DNA from: JACRCT01 sp036504155
Lineage (GTDB): Bacteria > Myxococcota > Myxococcia > Myxococcales > UBA5297
Reading direction: 5' to 3'
Length of the DNA: 64,000 nt
NCBI GenBank assembly: GCA_036504155.1
Contig: DASXVQ010000119.1
Coordinates: 30,482 to 94,481, forward strand
Part shown: piece after piece, positions 39,873-49,119 of the stretch
Numbering within the stretch: the first letter of the stretch is position 1
How the letters are laid out: each line of letters starts with the position of its first letter
The notes under the pieces: model-generated
Told to the model about the DNA's origin: nothing
The model's input: the letters and a program-made list of their open reading frames with translations, nothing else
The model's database searches: none
Made by a program: the position numbers and the translations under genes

Positions 39873-42800
39873 ATGCATTCGAACGTCCTTCGCGCCCTGT
39901 GCGCCGTGGCCGCGTTGCTCGTCGCGGCCGGCTGCAACGAGGCCGTCACCGGCCTCGTCGCCTGCAACGCCACGGCAGACTGCCCGGCCGACCAGCTCTG
40001 CGAGAACAAGCTCTGCGTGACGCCGCCGGACGCTACCACGGTTCTCCCGGGCGCCGACGGGTCGGTGGTCGCCACGGATACGGATGCCGAGGTCGCCGTC
40101 CACCCCGACGCCGGCGCCGAGCCGAGCGACGCCGAGGTCGTCACCCCCGACGACGCCGGCCGGCCCACCTCGGACGCGGGCAATCCCGCGCGCGACGCGA
40201 GCACCCCCGTCGACGTCTGCGCCGCCAGCGCCAGCGCGATGTGCCAGCCGATCGCCTGCACCACCGCCGACGGCAAGGCCGCCCAGTGCGGCATGGACTC
40301 CACCGGCGCCTGCGCCTGCGTCGGCCTGACCCCGCAGGACCCCTGCGGCTCCATCGAGAACCCCGCCTGCTCCGCGGGCCCCTGCACCTTGACCGACGGC
40401 ACCGCCGGCTCCTGCCAGGTGACCCAGGCCTTTGGCTGCCTCTGCTCGGGCCCGATGACCAGCGACCCCTGCGGCTCGACGGCCAACCCGCGCTGCGGCA
40501 CCGCCGCCTGCAAGCTCGCCGACGGCTCCCAGGGCCAGTGCTTCCTCGACGGGAGCGGCGCCTGCGGCTGCCAGTCCAACGCGCCGGCCGACCCCTGCGG
40601 CACGGTCCTCAACCCGAAGTGCGCCGCCGACCGCTGCACCCTGCCCGACGGCTCCGCGGCCCAGTGCGGCATGGACGACTCCGGCCGCTGCGGCTGCACC
40701 CTCTCCACCCCCACCGACCCCTGCTCCTCCGCCGCCAACCCCGCCTGCTCCGCCACCCCGTGCACCCTCCCCGACGGCGCCGTCGGCGCCTGCGGCATGG
40801 GCGTCGCCGGTGGCTGCGCCTGCCTGGGCGCGGTGGTCAACGACCCGTGCGGCGCGGCGAACCTGCTCTGCACCGCCGACGCCTGCAAGCTGCCCGACGG
40901 CAGCCAGGGCCTCTGCGGCCGCGGCCCCACCGGCGCCTGCGCCTGCGCCAGCGTCAGCCCCAACGACCCCTGCGGCACGGTGCTCAACCCGAGGTGCAGC
41001 CCCGACAAGTGCATCCTCTCCGACGGGACGGTGGCGCTGTGCGGGCTCGACCGCAGCGGCGGCTGCGGCTGCGTCGGGCTGACCCCGTCCGACCCCTGCT
41101 CGCCCACCGTCAACCCGATGTGCAAGGCCAGCGCCTGCACCCTGCCCGACGGCAAGCCCTCCCAGTGCGGCCTGACCGCCAACGGTTGCGGCTGCGCCGG
41201 CCAGGCCGTCGACCCCTGCGGCCCGGCCACCAACCCCTCCTGCAACGAGTCCCAGTGCTACCTCGCCGACGGCACCCCCGGCGCCTGCGGCAAGGACGTC
41301 ACCGGCGGCTGCGCCTGCCTGTCGGGCAGCCCCACCGATCCCTGCGGCTCGGCGCTCAACCCGCGCTGCGCCCCCGACAAGTGCGTCCTCTCCGACGGCA
41401 CCGTCGCGCTGTGCGGCCTGGACCAGAACGGCGCCTGCGGCTGCGTCGGCGTCGCCCCCAGCGACCCGTGCTCGCGCTCGACCAACCCGATGTGCCTGCC
41501 CAGCCTCTGCACGCTCCCCGATGGCGCGGTCTCCAAGTGCGCGGCGAGCGCCACCGCCGGCTGCGGCTGCGCCGGCGCGGTGAACGACCCCTGCGGCGGC
41601 GCCGCCAACCCGTCCTGCAACGCGGACAAGTGCTACCTCGCCGGCGGCACCGTCGGCCTGTGCGGCAGGGACGCGGCCGGCGGCTGCTCCTGCCAGCAGA
41701 GCGGCTCGACCGACCCCTGCGGCTCGCTGCTCAACCCGTTCTGCTCGGCGAACAAGTGCGCGCTCGCCGACGGCTCCATCGCCCAGTGCGGGCGCGACGC
41801 CACCGGCGGCTGCGGCTGCGTGGGCGTCAGCCCGGTCGACCCCTGCGGGTCCATCGCCAACCCGAAGTGCTCGCCCGACCGGTGCTCGCTGCCCAACGGC
41901 CAGGTCTCGTACTGCGGCCTCGACCTCAACGGCGGCTGCGGCTGCGTGGGCTCGGTGGTCGACCCCTGCGCCGCCGGCTCCTCGTGCTCTCCGGTCGCCT
42001 GCACCCTGCCCGACGGCACCGCCTCGCTGTGCGGCAAGGACCCGCTCTTCGGCTGCGCCTGCCAGAAGGCCGCGGGCGACCCCTGCGGCTCCACCGCCAA
42101 CCCGCTGTGCCTGGCCGACCGCTGCACGCTGCCCGACGGCACCGCGGCCCAGTGCGGCAGGGATCCGCTGCTCGGCTGCGCCTGCGTGGGGGTGACCCCG
42201 TCCGACCCGTGCGGCTCGGTCGCCAACCCGAAGTGCTCGCCCGACAAGTGCCAGGCCAGCGACGGCACCTGGACGGCCTGCGCCATGGACGCGGCCGGCC
42301 GCTGCGGCTGCCCGGCCACCGCCAACGACCCCTGCGGCGCGGCCAACGCGACCTGCCAGGCCAGCGCCTGCACGCTCGCCGACGGCAGCGCCGGCGCCTG
42401 CGGCAGGAACCCGCTGGGCAGCTGCGACTGCCAGAGCACCTCGCCGACCGACCCCTGCGGCTCGGCGCTCAACCCGCTGTGCTCGCCCAACCGCTGCACC
42501 CTGCCCGACGGGACGGCCGCCCTGTGCGGGCGCGACGCGTTCGGCAACTGCGGCTGCGTGGGCGTCACCCCGTCCGATCCGTGCGGCTCGGCGCTCAACC
42601 CGCGCTGCGCGGCGCTCGCCTGCACCCGTCCCGACGGCGCGTCCAGCACCTGCGCCCTCGACGCCGCCGGAGGCTGCGGCTGCGCCGGCCCGGTGACTGC
42701 CGACCCCTGCGCCGGCACGCTCAACCCGCAGTGCGACCCGAAGGCCTGCTCGCTGCCCGACGGCACCGCCGGCGCCTGCACCCGGACCGCGACCGCCGCC

Positions 42801-44189
42801 TGCGGCTGCGCCAGCGCCCTGCCCCAGGACCCCTGCGGCTCGGTCGCCAACCCGAAGTGCCTCGCCAACAAGTGCGTCACGCCGCTGGGCACCATCGCCC
42901 AGTGCACCTTCGACGCCGCCACCGGCGCCTGCGGCTGCTCGGGCGTCTCCCCGTCGGATCCCTGCGGCTCGGCGCTCAACCCGCTGTGCGCGGCGGCGGC
43001 GTGCGTGCTGCCCGACGGCACCCACTCGAAGTGCGGCAGGGACGCCAACGGCGCCTGCGGCTGCCTGGGCGCGAGCTACGACCCCTGCGCCTACGGCTCC
43101 AACCCCAGCTGCAAGGCCGACGTCTGCTCGCTCTCCGACGGCACGCTGGGCACCTGCGGCACGGGCTTCGTCGCGATCTGCGGGTGCATCCCCTCGGGCG
43201 CCAACGACCCCTGCGGCAAGGCGCAGAACCCGACCTGCTCGCCCAACCGCTGCACGCTCTCCTCGGGCCTGGTCGGCCTGTGCGGCATCAGCGCGACCGG
43301 CGGCTGCGGCTGCCAGGACGCGGCGCCGGCCGACCCCTGCGGCTCCGCGGCCAACCCGTCCTGCAGGGCGGCCTCCTGCACGCTGGCCGACGGGACCGCC
43401 GGCCTGTGCGGCCTGGCCAACGGGGCCTGCGGCTGCCAGGGCACGACCACCAACGACCCGTGCGGCACCCAGGCCAACCCGCAGTGCGGCGCCAGCATCT
43501 GCACGCTCGCGGGCGGCACCTACGGCGCCTGCACCAAGAGCGCGACCGCCGCCTGCTATTGCGCGCCCATCACCACCTTCGACCCCTGCGACCGGGCCAT
43601 CAACCCGACCTGCGAGGCGAAGGACTGCAAGCTCGCGACCGGCCTGCCCGGCAAGTGCGGCCTGGACGCGGCCGGCGGCTGCGGCTGCGCCGCAGTGGTC
43701 GTCAGCGATCCCTGCTCCTCGGCGCTCAACCCGCAGTGCAGTGCCAGCGCCTGCACGCTCTCCGACGGCACCGCCGGCAAGTGCGGCAAGGACGCGGCCG
43801 GGGCCTGCAGCTGCCAGGGCTCGACCTCCAACGACCCGTGCGGCTCGGCGCTCAACCCGCAGTGCGGCGCGAACCTCTGCACGCTCGCCGGCGGGACCAT
43901 CGGAGCCTGCGCCAAGAGCGCGACCGGCGCCTGCTCCTGCGGGTCCATCGTCAGCACCGACCCCTGCAGCTCCGCCCTGAACCCGGCCTGCTCGCCCAAG
44001 ACCTGCACCACCGGGCTCGGCCTGGGCGGCACCTGCCAGCTCGGGGCGGGCATCAACGCCTGCGGCTGCGTCGCCTCCGACGCCTGCTCGGCGGCGACCA
44101 ACCCCAGGTGCCAGGCCCTGCCGTGCCTGCGCAGCGACGGCAGGATCGGCGCCTGCGGCTCGGCCGGCACCGCTTGCGGCTGCCAGTAA
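39873..44189 (+). CDS. Giant lipoprotein with 32 six-cysteine repeats
   Basis: A 1438-residue lipoprotein. The signal peptide ends VAAGC (Cys 21); a short Cys-containing piece and an Asp/Ala-rich linker reach about residue 112. From there to the end it consists of 32 tandem units of about 42 residues with the pattern C-x7-C-x4-C-x9-C-x7-C-x-C, consensus DPCGSALNPxCxxxxCTLPD then GTxxxCGxDxxGGCGCxGxxP. Units vary slightly in the last spacer; unit 15 and a few others are shortened. There are 192 repeat cysteines, about 13 % of the protein. Each unit probably folds around three disulfides, giving a long rod on the outer surface. It should depend on periplasmic disulfide enzymes. No known family recognised beyond general myxobacterial Cys-rich repeats. 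The function may be adhesion or a surface sheath. Confidence 0.9.
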   Translation: MHSNVLRALCAVAALLVAAGCNEAVTGLVACNATADCPADQLCENKLCVTPPDATTVLPGADGSVVATDTDAEVAVHPDAGAEPSDAEVVTPDDAGRPTSDAGNPARDASTPVDVCAASASAMCQPIACTTADGKAAQCGMDSTGACACVGLTPQDPCGSIENPACSAGPCTLTDGTAGSCQVTQAFGCLCSGPMTSDPCGSTANPRCGTAACKLADGSQGQCFLDGSGACGCQSNAPADPCGTVLNPKCAADRCTLPDGSAAQCGMDDSGRCGCTLSTPTDPCSSAANPACSATPCTLPDGAVGACGMGVAGGCACLGAVVNDPCGAANLLCTADACKLPDGSQGLCGRGPTGACACASVSPNDPCGTVLNPRCSPDKCILSDGTVALCGLDRSGGCGCVGLTPSDPCSPTVNPMCKASACTLPDGKPSQCGLTANGCGCAGQAVDPCGPATNPSCNESQCYLADGTPGACGKDVTGGCACLSGSPTDPCGSALNPRCAPDKCVLSDGTVALCGLDQNGACGCVGVAPSDPCSRSTNPMCLPSLCTLPDGAVSKCAASATAGCGCAGAVNDPCGGAANPSCNADKCYLAGGTVGLCGRDAAGGCSCQQSGSTDPCGSLLNPFCSANKCALADGSIAQCGRDATGGCGCVGVSPVDPCGSIANPKCSPDRCSLPNGQVSYCGLDLNGGCGCVGSVVDPCAAGSSCSPVACTLPDGTASLCGKDPLFGCACQKAAGDPCGSTANPLCLADRCTLPDGTAAQCGRDPLLGCACVGVTPSDPCGSVANPKCSPDKCQASDGTWTACAMDAAGRCGCPATANDPCGAANATCQASACTLADGSAGACGRNPLGSCDCQSTSPTDPCGSALNPLCSPNRCTLPDGTAALCGRDAFGNCGCVGVTPSDPCGSALNPRCAALACTRPDGASSTCALDAAGGCGCAGPVTADPCAGTLNPQCDPKACSLPDGTAGACTRTATAACGCASALPQDPCGSVANPKCLANKCVTPLGTIAQCTFDAATGACGCSGVSPSDPCGSALNPLCAAAACVLPDGTHSKCGRDANGACGCLGASYDPCAYGSNPSCKADVCSLSDGTLGTCGTGFVAICGCIPSGANDPCGKAQNPTCSPNRCTLSSGLVGLCGISATGGCGCQDAAPADPCGSAANPSCRAASCTLADGTAGLCGLANGACGCQGTTTNDPCGTQANPQCGASICTLAGGTYGACTKSATAACYCAPITTFDPCDRAINPTCEAKDCKLATGLPGKCGLDAAGGCGCAAVVVSDPCSSALNPQCSASACTLSDGTAGKCGKDAAGACSCQGSTSNDPCGSALNPQCGANLCTLAGGTIGACAKSATGACSCGSIVSTDPCSSALNPACSPKTCTTGLGLGGTCQLGAGINACGCVASDACSAATNPRCQALPCLRSDGRIGACGSAGTACGCQ

Positions 44190-44211
44190 CGTGCTGCCCG
44201 GAGGGGGCGAC

Positions 44212-44631
44212 ATGAATCTCGAAAAGACGACGAACCCGCCCTCGGCGGCGCCGCAGCCCGACGCCGCCGGTCCGCGGGTCCGGCTGATGGTGCACGAGGG
44301 CCGGCAGGTGGTGCTCATCGACGGCTCGCGGCTGGCGGTCGAGCCCGCCAAGGCGGTCTTCGTCGCTGCGCGGGCGGTGGTCGCCCGGCACGCGCCCAAG
44401 AGCGCCCTGACGCTCACCGACGTGACCGGCATGCTCTTCGACGACGCGCTGGTCTCGGTGGTCCGCGAGACCATCGCCGCCGACGAGCCCTACGTGAAGG
44501 CGGCGGCGGTGGTGGGGATCACCGGGCTCAAGAAGATCGTCATCAACACCCTGGTCTTGCTTACCGGGCGCCCGCTGCGCACCTTCGACACCCGCGAACG
44601 GGCGCTGGCCTGGCTCGTCCAGCAAGTGTGA
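44212..44631 (+). CDS. STAS/SpoIIAA-like protein, first of a tandem pair
   Basis: A 139-residue soluble protein of alpha/beta type. Typical stretches are RLMVHEGRQVVLIDGSRLAV, KSALTLTDVTGMLFDD, YVKAAAVVGITGLKKIVINT and the end TFDTRERALAWLVQQV. These resemble the SpoIIAA/STAS (SEC14-like) small proteins common in deltaproteobacteria, with a nucleotide-loop-like GITGLKK. GGAGG lies before the ATG at 44212; a GTG seven codons earlier is less likely. The first 25 residues are disordered. It follows the Cys-rich lipoprotein by 22 bases and precedes a paralogue. Confidence 0.75.
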   Translation: MNLEKTTNPPSAAPQPDAAGPRVRLMVHEGRQVVLIDGSRLAVEPAKAVFVAARAVVARHAPKSALTLTDVTGMLFDDALVSVVRETIAADEPYVKAAAVVGITGLKKIVINTLVLLTGRPLRTFDTRERALAWLVQQV

Positions 44632-44701
44632 CGGGGAGCACTGCACGCCGGGCTCGAGGGGGCTATGGGATGGCCTTGTCCGCCGGCCCCGGGGAGGGTC
44701 C

Positions 44702-45094
44702 ATGGTCCTTCAAGCATCCAGCGAGGCTTCCTTGCCGCGAGTCAGGCTCGTCACCCACGAAGGGCGCGTCGTGGTGCTCATCGACGCCTCCCAGATGGAG
44801 GTCGAGGACGCGAGGAAGGTCTTCCTCGAGGAGCGGGCGCTGGTCGCGAGCCAGCCCAAGGGCTCGGCGCTCACGCTGACGGACGTCTCCGGGACGCCCC
44901 TGGAAGACTCGCTGGTCACCACCGTGCGCGAGACGGTCGCCGCCAACGCGCCCTACGTGAAGGCCGGCGCGGTGGTGGGCGTCACCGGGCTCAAGAAGAT
45001 GGCCCTGAACACCATCAACCTGCTGACCAGCCGCAACCTGCGCGCGTTCAGCACCCGGGAGCAGGCCCTCGCCTGGCTCGCGCAGCAGGGCTGA
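44702..45094 (+). CDS. STAS/SpoIIAA-like protein, second of a tandem pair
   Basis: A 130-residue paralogue of the preceding protein, with RLVTHEGRVVVLIDASQMEV, GSALTLTDVSGTPLEDSLVT, YVKAGAVVGVTGLKKMALNT and the end STREQALAWLAQQG. About half the residues are identical by eye, so the two arose by tandem duplication. No phospho-acceptor Ser pattern of anti-anti-sigma factors (DxSG) is clear, so a different regulatory or structural role is likely. Ribosome site GGAGGG precedes it. Confidence 0.75.
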   Translation: MVLQASSEASLPRVRLVTHEGRVVVLIDASQMEVEDARKVFLEERALVASQPKGSALTLTDVSGTPLEDSLVTTVRETVAANAPYVKAGAVVGVTGLKKMALNTINLLTSRNLRAFSTREQALAWLAQQG

Positions 45095-45168
45095 AGAGAC
45101 CCGTCGATCCCAGACTTACGGGTCGGCCCGCGGCTCGAGGTGGGCGCGCCGCCGCCTCGAGGACGGCG

Positions 45169-45966
45169 CTACGGCCTGAAGATCTCGGCATCCCGCTCTT
45201 CGCTCAGAGGGTCCTCGCCGTCCATCTCGTAGCGGAGCCCTCGCCAGACGAGGCGGACGGATGCGTCGGTCGTGCGCTTGAGCCAATCGAAGTGCCCGCC
45301 GGTCATGGCGTCGCCGATCTCGATGGTCGCCGAGGCCTCGAGCGTCTCGCGCACGCCGCCCCCGGCGATGTCGACCGAGTACCCGAGGACCGTCTGCAGC
45401 ACCGGCTCCAGGCTCTTGGCGCGGAAGCGGAAGACGAAGAGCCGCTCCAGGCGGGCGTCTCCGCCGGTGTACCTGCGAGCGCGCACCGCGGTCACCGCGA
45501 CGGCGTGCTCGGTCTGGTCGAGCCGGTACTTCTCGAGGTCCCCGAAGCCGGCGACGTCGTCCTTGGCCAGCTCGATCCCCTGCGGGTCGCTCGCGGCCAG
45601 CAGGCGCGGCTGCTCGCCGGACAGATCGAAGGCGAAGACCCGGAAGCGCTTCGACCCGAGCCCGCTGCGCTCGGGGACCTCGCCCCCCTCCACGACCGCG
45701 AGCAGGGTGTCCTTGCGCCAGGGCCAGTACGCGGAGCGCACCGTGAACGTCGGGGGAACCCCGGCCCGGTGGAGGAGGATGCAGAGGATTTCCCGCTGCA
45801 CCTCGGCGAGCTCCATCCCCAGCTCGCCGCAGTCGTCCGCTTGCTCCGGCGGCGCGCCGGCGTCGGGAGGCGGGGCATCAGGCTTGGCGGGCGCGTGCGG
45901 GGTGGCCGCGCAGGCCGCGAGGCCCGCGCAGAGGAGGATGGCCAGTGCGACCGCCGCCCGCGCCAT
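45169..45966 (-). CDS. Lipoprotein of unknown function
   Basis: A 265-residue lipoprotein; the signal peptide from the ATG at 45966 ends AGLAAC (Cys near residue 18). An in-frame Met 14 codons upstream would spoil the signal. After a Pro/Ala/Asp linker the mature part is beta-rich (FTVRSAYWPWRKDTLLAVVE, FRVFAFDLSGEQPRLLAASD) and looks like a small beta-propeller or NTF2-like fold. No motif recognised. It follows the 219-residue protein at 45986-46645 by 19 bases on the same strand, so the two are probably cotranscribed. Confidence 0.75.
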   Translation of the reverse strand: MARAAVALAILLCAGLAACAATPHAPAKPDAPPPDAGAPPEQADDCGELGMELAEVQREILCILLHRAGVPPTFTVRSAYWPWRKDTLLAVVEGGEVPERSGLGSKRFRVFAFDLSGEQPRLLAASDPQGIELAKDDVAGFGDLEKYRLDQTEHAVAVTAVRARRYTGGDARLERLFVFRFRAKSLEPVLQTVLGYSVDIAGGGVRETLEASATIEIGDAMTGGHFDWLKRTTDASVRLVWRGLRYEMDGEDPLSEERDAEIFRP

Positions 45967-45985
45967 CCCGTGGCCCTGCTCGCCG

Positions 45986-46645
45986 TTACTTCCGGTAGTG
46001 CCGCGCATAGCGCCCGTGCGCTTCCTTGAGCGTCGTCTCGCTCGTCAGCGCGAACCAGAGCGTGTTCTCCAGCCAGTAGCGCAGCAGGAACTCCTCGAAC
46101 GGGTCGGCGCACTCGTAGATCTCGCCGGCCTGCCCCTTGGGCGGCGGGGGCGAGCCCGGATCGAGCAGCGCGCCGGAGACGACCACCGAATCCGTCCCGT
46201 CGGGCTTGAGCCACAGGTACCAGAAGGCGCAGCCCTGCTGGTCGTTGAGGAAGCGGATGAGGTGTCCACCGGGCAGCGGCGCAGGCGCCGGCGCGATGCC
46301 CGCAGGCAGATCGAAGTAGCAGGCCGTGGAGGACGGGAAGCGGTCCCGGATCTCCTGGCTGCCCATGACCTTCGCGAACGTCGGCGGCAGCGCGACCTTC
46401 TTGGCCGCGGCCTCCTTGACGAGGCTCTCGAGGCGCTTGGCCACCTCGGCGCGACGGGCGGCGTCGGGCCGGTAGGTCACCTGCTGGGCCTCGAGCTCCG
46501 GCTCGAGCGGCAACAGCCACTCCAGGCTCCCGTCGAGGGAGATGCCGTCGAGGGGCGGCAGGCTCTCGATGGGATAGAGCCCGTACGTCCCGGAGTCGGG
46601 GCGAAGCCCGTTGAGGTCCGTTCCCAGCCAGCCGCGCGCGACCAT
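45986..46645 (-). CDS. Hypothetical protein, possibly SUKH (SMI1/KNR4)-like
   Basis: A 219-residue soluble protein. The region LPPTFAKVMGSQEIRDRFPS, then HLIRFLNDQQGCAFWYLWLK and the end FEEFLLRYWLENTLWFAL, has the alternating hydrophobic and aromatic pattern seen in SMI1/KNR4-like (SUKH) domains, which serve as immunity or chaperone modules. The match is weak. No signal peptide. AGGAGGGGAGC gives a strong ribosome site before the ATG. It precedes the lipoprotein gene at 45169-45966. No toxin partner is seen, so an immunity role is not claimed. Confidence 0.65.
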   Translation of the reverse strand: MVARGWLGTDLNGLRPDSGTYGLYPIESLPPLDGISLDGSLEWLLPLEPELEAQQVTYRPDAARRAEVAKRLESLVKEAAAKKVALPPTFAKVMGSQEIRDRFPSSTACYFDLPAGIAPAPAPLPGGHLIRFLNDQQGCAFWYLWLKPDGTDSVVVSGALLDPGSPPPPKGQAGEIYECADPFEEFLLRYWLENTLWFALTSETTLKEAHGRYARHYRK

Positions 46646-46934
46646 GCTCCCCTCCTGCAGAGGAAGGCACTCAGGCTACCCCGCCCGAAGCCGGGGCGCC
46701 CGTTTCTGGACGGCCTTGCTCTTGCCGGCCCCGCCTCGAGCGCACGCGCCGCGAGCGGCAATCGAATTCGGTCGCGGCCAAGTGCTTTCGCGGACGCGGC
46801 TCGCGAGCGAAGCCTTCGTCCATCGAAGACTTTCCCGCGCCGCGACCTTCAGGTCGTACAGCCGTCCTGTACAAGGTCGACGAGCCCGCCCGTCGGTGGT
46901 CCCGCCCGACAGGCCTCGTTACTAAGATCCCCGG

Positions 46935-48122
46935 ATGCGGAGCGGGCTGCCATCGGGTCGGTTGGGGCTGGCGGTGAGCGTGGCGATCCACGCCGCCCTC
47001 TTCGCCTGGCTCTTGCGTCTGCCGGTCCCGAAGGCTCCGCCGAGCGCGCCGGTGCAATTGGACGTCGTCGTCACCCGGCGACCGCCGACCCGGCTCGTCG
47101 ATCCGCCGCCACCTGCGCCTGCGCCGCCGATTGCCGCCGCCAAGCCCGCGCGCGTGGAAGCCGAGCGCGTCCCCAAGCCGGCGAAGCCGCTGGCAGAGGC
47201 GACCCGACCTGTGCCGGCGCCCACCTCGTCTCCCGTCCCGGAGCCCGTGGCCGCAGCCAGCGTTCCCCCGGCCTCCGCGCCCGAACCCGCCGCGGCCGCT
47301 GCCGTGAGGGAGGAACCGGCCCAGGACCTGCCTCGCGCTGTGAACCTGGACCTCTCGTTGAAGGCCGAGCCGACCGCGACCGCGGGCATTCCCGTCTTGC
47401 GCGAGCGAGTGCGCCTCGGCCCCGAGAATCCGACCGAGCGCAGCCCGGCCGAGCTGATCACGGCGGGCCAGAACCGCCGCCGCGTGGAGAACGGCCTGGT
47501 CGACCCGTACTTCGCGCAGCTGGGCAAGGCGCTCATCGATCAGTGGAACGCCGAGGCTCACGTGCGCCGCAGCGGCGTGCGCGGCTGGATGCAGCAGATG
47601 AGCGAGAACACCGAGATGCTCACCGCCATCTGGCAGCAGAACGCCAAGCGCTATGCCGCCACGGGGAACCTCCTCTCCGACGGGTCCGCGGGCGGGTTCA
47701 CCATCCCCACCGTCGTCGACCGCACTGGAGGCCTCAGCGCCCGCGCCGCGCGCGACGCCTACGACCGCATGCTCAAGGAGCAGTTCACCGCTCGCAAGCG
47801 GGCGCTGTTCCGGGTGGTGCAGAACGGCGACGGCACGCTGCGCTCGGTGACGCTGGTCGAGGGCTCCAACGAGCCGGCCATCGACCGCGAGGCGCTGGCC
47901 GACGTGCGCGCCGCGGCCTCGAAGCTCCCGCCGCCGCCGCCCGAGGGGCTGGGCATCAAGGAGCCGATCGTGAGCCTGTGGGAGTTCCAGCTGACCGTGT
48001 CCATCTCGCCCCCGGTGCCCTCGGTGAGCATCGAGTTCGACGAGGCGCTGTCGTTCCTGGACGTGCGGATGCCGCTGGACCGGCGGATCTACAAGCGGGT
48101 GAAGCTGGTGGCGGTGGAGTGA
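46935..48122 (+). CDS. TonB-like energy-transducing protein
   Basis: A 395-residue protein with one N-terminal helix (residues 10-28, LGLAVSVAIHAALFAWLL), then a long Pro/Ala/Val-rich periplasm-spanning region to about residue 140 and a folded C-terminal part. The C-terminal domain (KRALFRVVQNGDGTLRSVTL, SNEPAIDREALADVRAAASK) has the TonB-C layout of strand-turn-strand and helix, extended by a long tail (WEFQLTVSISPPVPSVSIEF). It would link inner membrane energy to the outer membrane. No ExbB/ExbD genes are adjacent. The start has no strong ribosome site. Confidence 0.8.
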   Translation: MRSGLPSGRLGLAVSVAIHAALFAWLLRLPVPKAPPSAPVQLDVVVTRRPPTRLVDPPPPAPAPPIAAAKPARVEAERVPKPAKPLAEATRPVPAPTSSPVPEPVAAASVPPASAPEPAAAAAVREEPAQDLPRAVNLDLSLKAEPTATAGIPVLRERVRLGPENPTERSPAELITAGQNRRRVENGLVDPYFAQLGKALIDQWNAEAHVRRSGVRGWMQQMSENTEMLTAIWQQNAKRYAATGNLLSDGSAGGFTIPTVVDRTGGLSARAARDAYDRMLKEQFTARKRALFRVVQNGDGTLRSVTLVEGSNEPAIDREALADVRAAASKLPPPPPEGLGIKEPIVSLWEFQLTVSISPPVPSVSIEFDEALSFLDVRMPLDRRIYKRVKLVAVE

Positions 48123-48151
48123 GGGTCCAGCCGGCCGGCGGATTGGACGCC

Positions 48152-48178
48152 GGCCCCTCGACGAGCGCGGGGGGTCGG
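48152..48178. repeat. Single arm of the CCCTCGACAAGCTCGGGG-type repeat
   Basis: GGCCCCTCGACGAGCGCGGG plus GGGTCGG matches the right arm at 28522-28545. It lies between convergent genes and may terminate transcription. Confidence 0.4.
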
Positions 48179-48179
48179 G

Positions 48180-48944
48180 CTACTCCGCGTTCCAGTCCGA
48201 CGCCGGCAGCACCTTGTAGCCGCTGTCCGACGCGCCGGCCTGCCAGCGCACGATGCGCAGCGGCCACTTGCGCGCGTTCTTGTCCTCGTGGCGGCCCTCG
48301 ACGGTCTCGATCCAGAACAGGTCGAAGTCGCAGGTGTACTTGCCCTTGGCGCCAGCGTCGGCGAGCAGCTTGCGGAACGGGTTCTTCGGGTGCCAGTACA
48401 CCTGCCGGTCCACGCGGGCGAGGTAGGCGAACACCGGGTGGCTCTTGCTCATGGCGTTGCCCATCTTCTTGGTGGGCTCGAGGATCTTCGCAGCGTCCTC
48501 CTGGGAGATCTCCTGGACCCCGAGGCCGTCGGCGTCCGCCGCCGCCGGGCCGCCGCCGAGCATGGTGGCCAGCGCTTCGCGGCCCGCCTTGTCGATGGCG
48601 TTGACGTAGCCGTGCAGGTCGGAGACGTCGCCGACCTCCTTGCGGTGCTTCTCGCGCCCGACGATCTTCCAGTTCTCGATGGAGTACAGCCGCGCGGTCA
48701 GCGTGGCCCCGCCCAGCAGCGAGTCGATGGCGCCGTCGTTGCCCTGGTGCGCGATGGCGGCGAGGTAGGCCTCCGCCGCCTTGCGCGCGTCGTCCTTGGC
48801 CTCGGTGCCCACCTCGGTGTCGGTGACCTGGGCCTTGGCGGTGGGAAGGGGCGGCTCCTTCTTGGCGGGCGCCTTGCCCGCGCCGAAGGCGACGCTGGAA
48901 GCCGCGAGCGCGGCGAGGACCACGGCGAAGCGCGTCAGTCTCAT
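48180..48944 (-). CDS. Exported protein of unknown function
   Basis: A 254-residue protein with a signal peptide (residues 1-21, ending AFG-AG) and a Lys/Pro-rich start of the mature part. The region AEAYLAAIAHQGNDGAIDSL looks like the first helix of an NTF2/SnoaL-like domain, and FDLFWIETVEGR with KWPLRIVRWQAG forms later strands. The ATG at 48944 is preferred over one six bases earlier because AGAGG then sits at proper distance. Convergent with the TonB-like gene. No catalytic residues evident. Confidence 0.7.
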   Translation of the reverse strand: MRLTRFAVVLAALAASSVAFGAGKAPAKKEPPLPTAKAQVTDTEVGTEAKDDARKAAEAYLAAIAHQGNDGAIDSLLGGATLTARLYSIENWKIVGREKHRKEVGDVSDLHGYVNAIDKAGREALATMLGGGPAAADADGLGVQEISQEDAAKILEPTKKMGNAMSKSHPVFAYLARVDRQVYWHPKNPFRKLLADAGAKGKYTCDFDLFWIETVEGRHEDKNARKWPLRIVRWQAGASDSGYKVLPASDWNAE

Positions 48945-49119
48945 AGCCATCCTCTTCGAGTCGAACCGGCCCCCAATGGCCTGGGTGCGGCGATGCTACC
49001 GCGGCCCGAGCGATCCGGTCATTTTCCGCAAGGGACGGCGGCGGCCGCTTTCCCATTCGGGGGACCCTGGTGACGCCCGTCACTACCTCGGGTGAGCGAC
49101 CCGGCTATCATTCCCGGCC

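Noticed and set aside
40200..44186. Regular DNA repeats of about 126 bp that could suggest a CRISPR or satellite
   Set aside because: The units are translated in one frame with conserved cysteines and differ mostly at variable residues, so they are protein repeats.
39729..44474. A 1581-codon open frame on the minus strand opposite the Cys-rich lipoprotein gene
   Set aside because: It is Ala/Gly/Arg-repetitive, mirrors the sense repeats and has no domain or start signal. The sense strand has a signal peptide and conserved cysteines, so the antisense frame follows from the GC-rich repeats.
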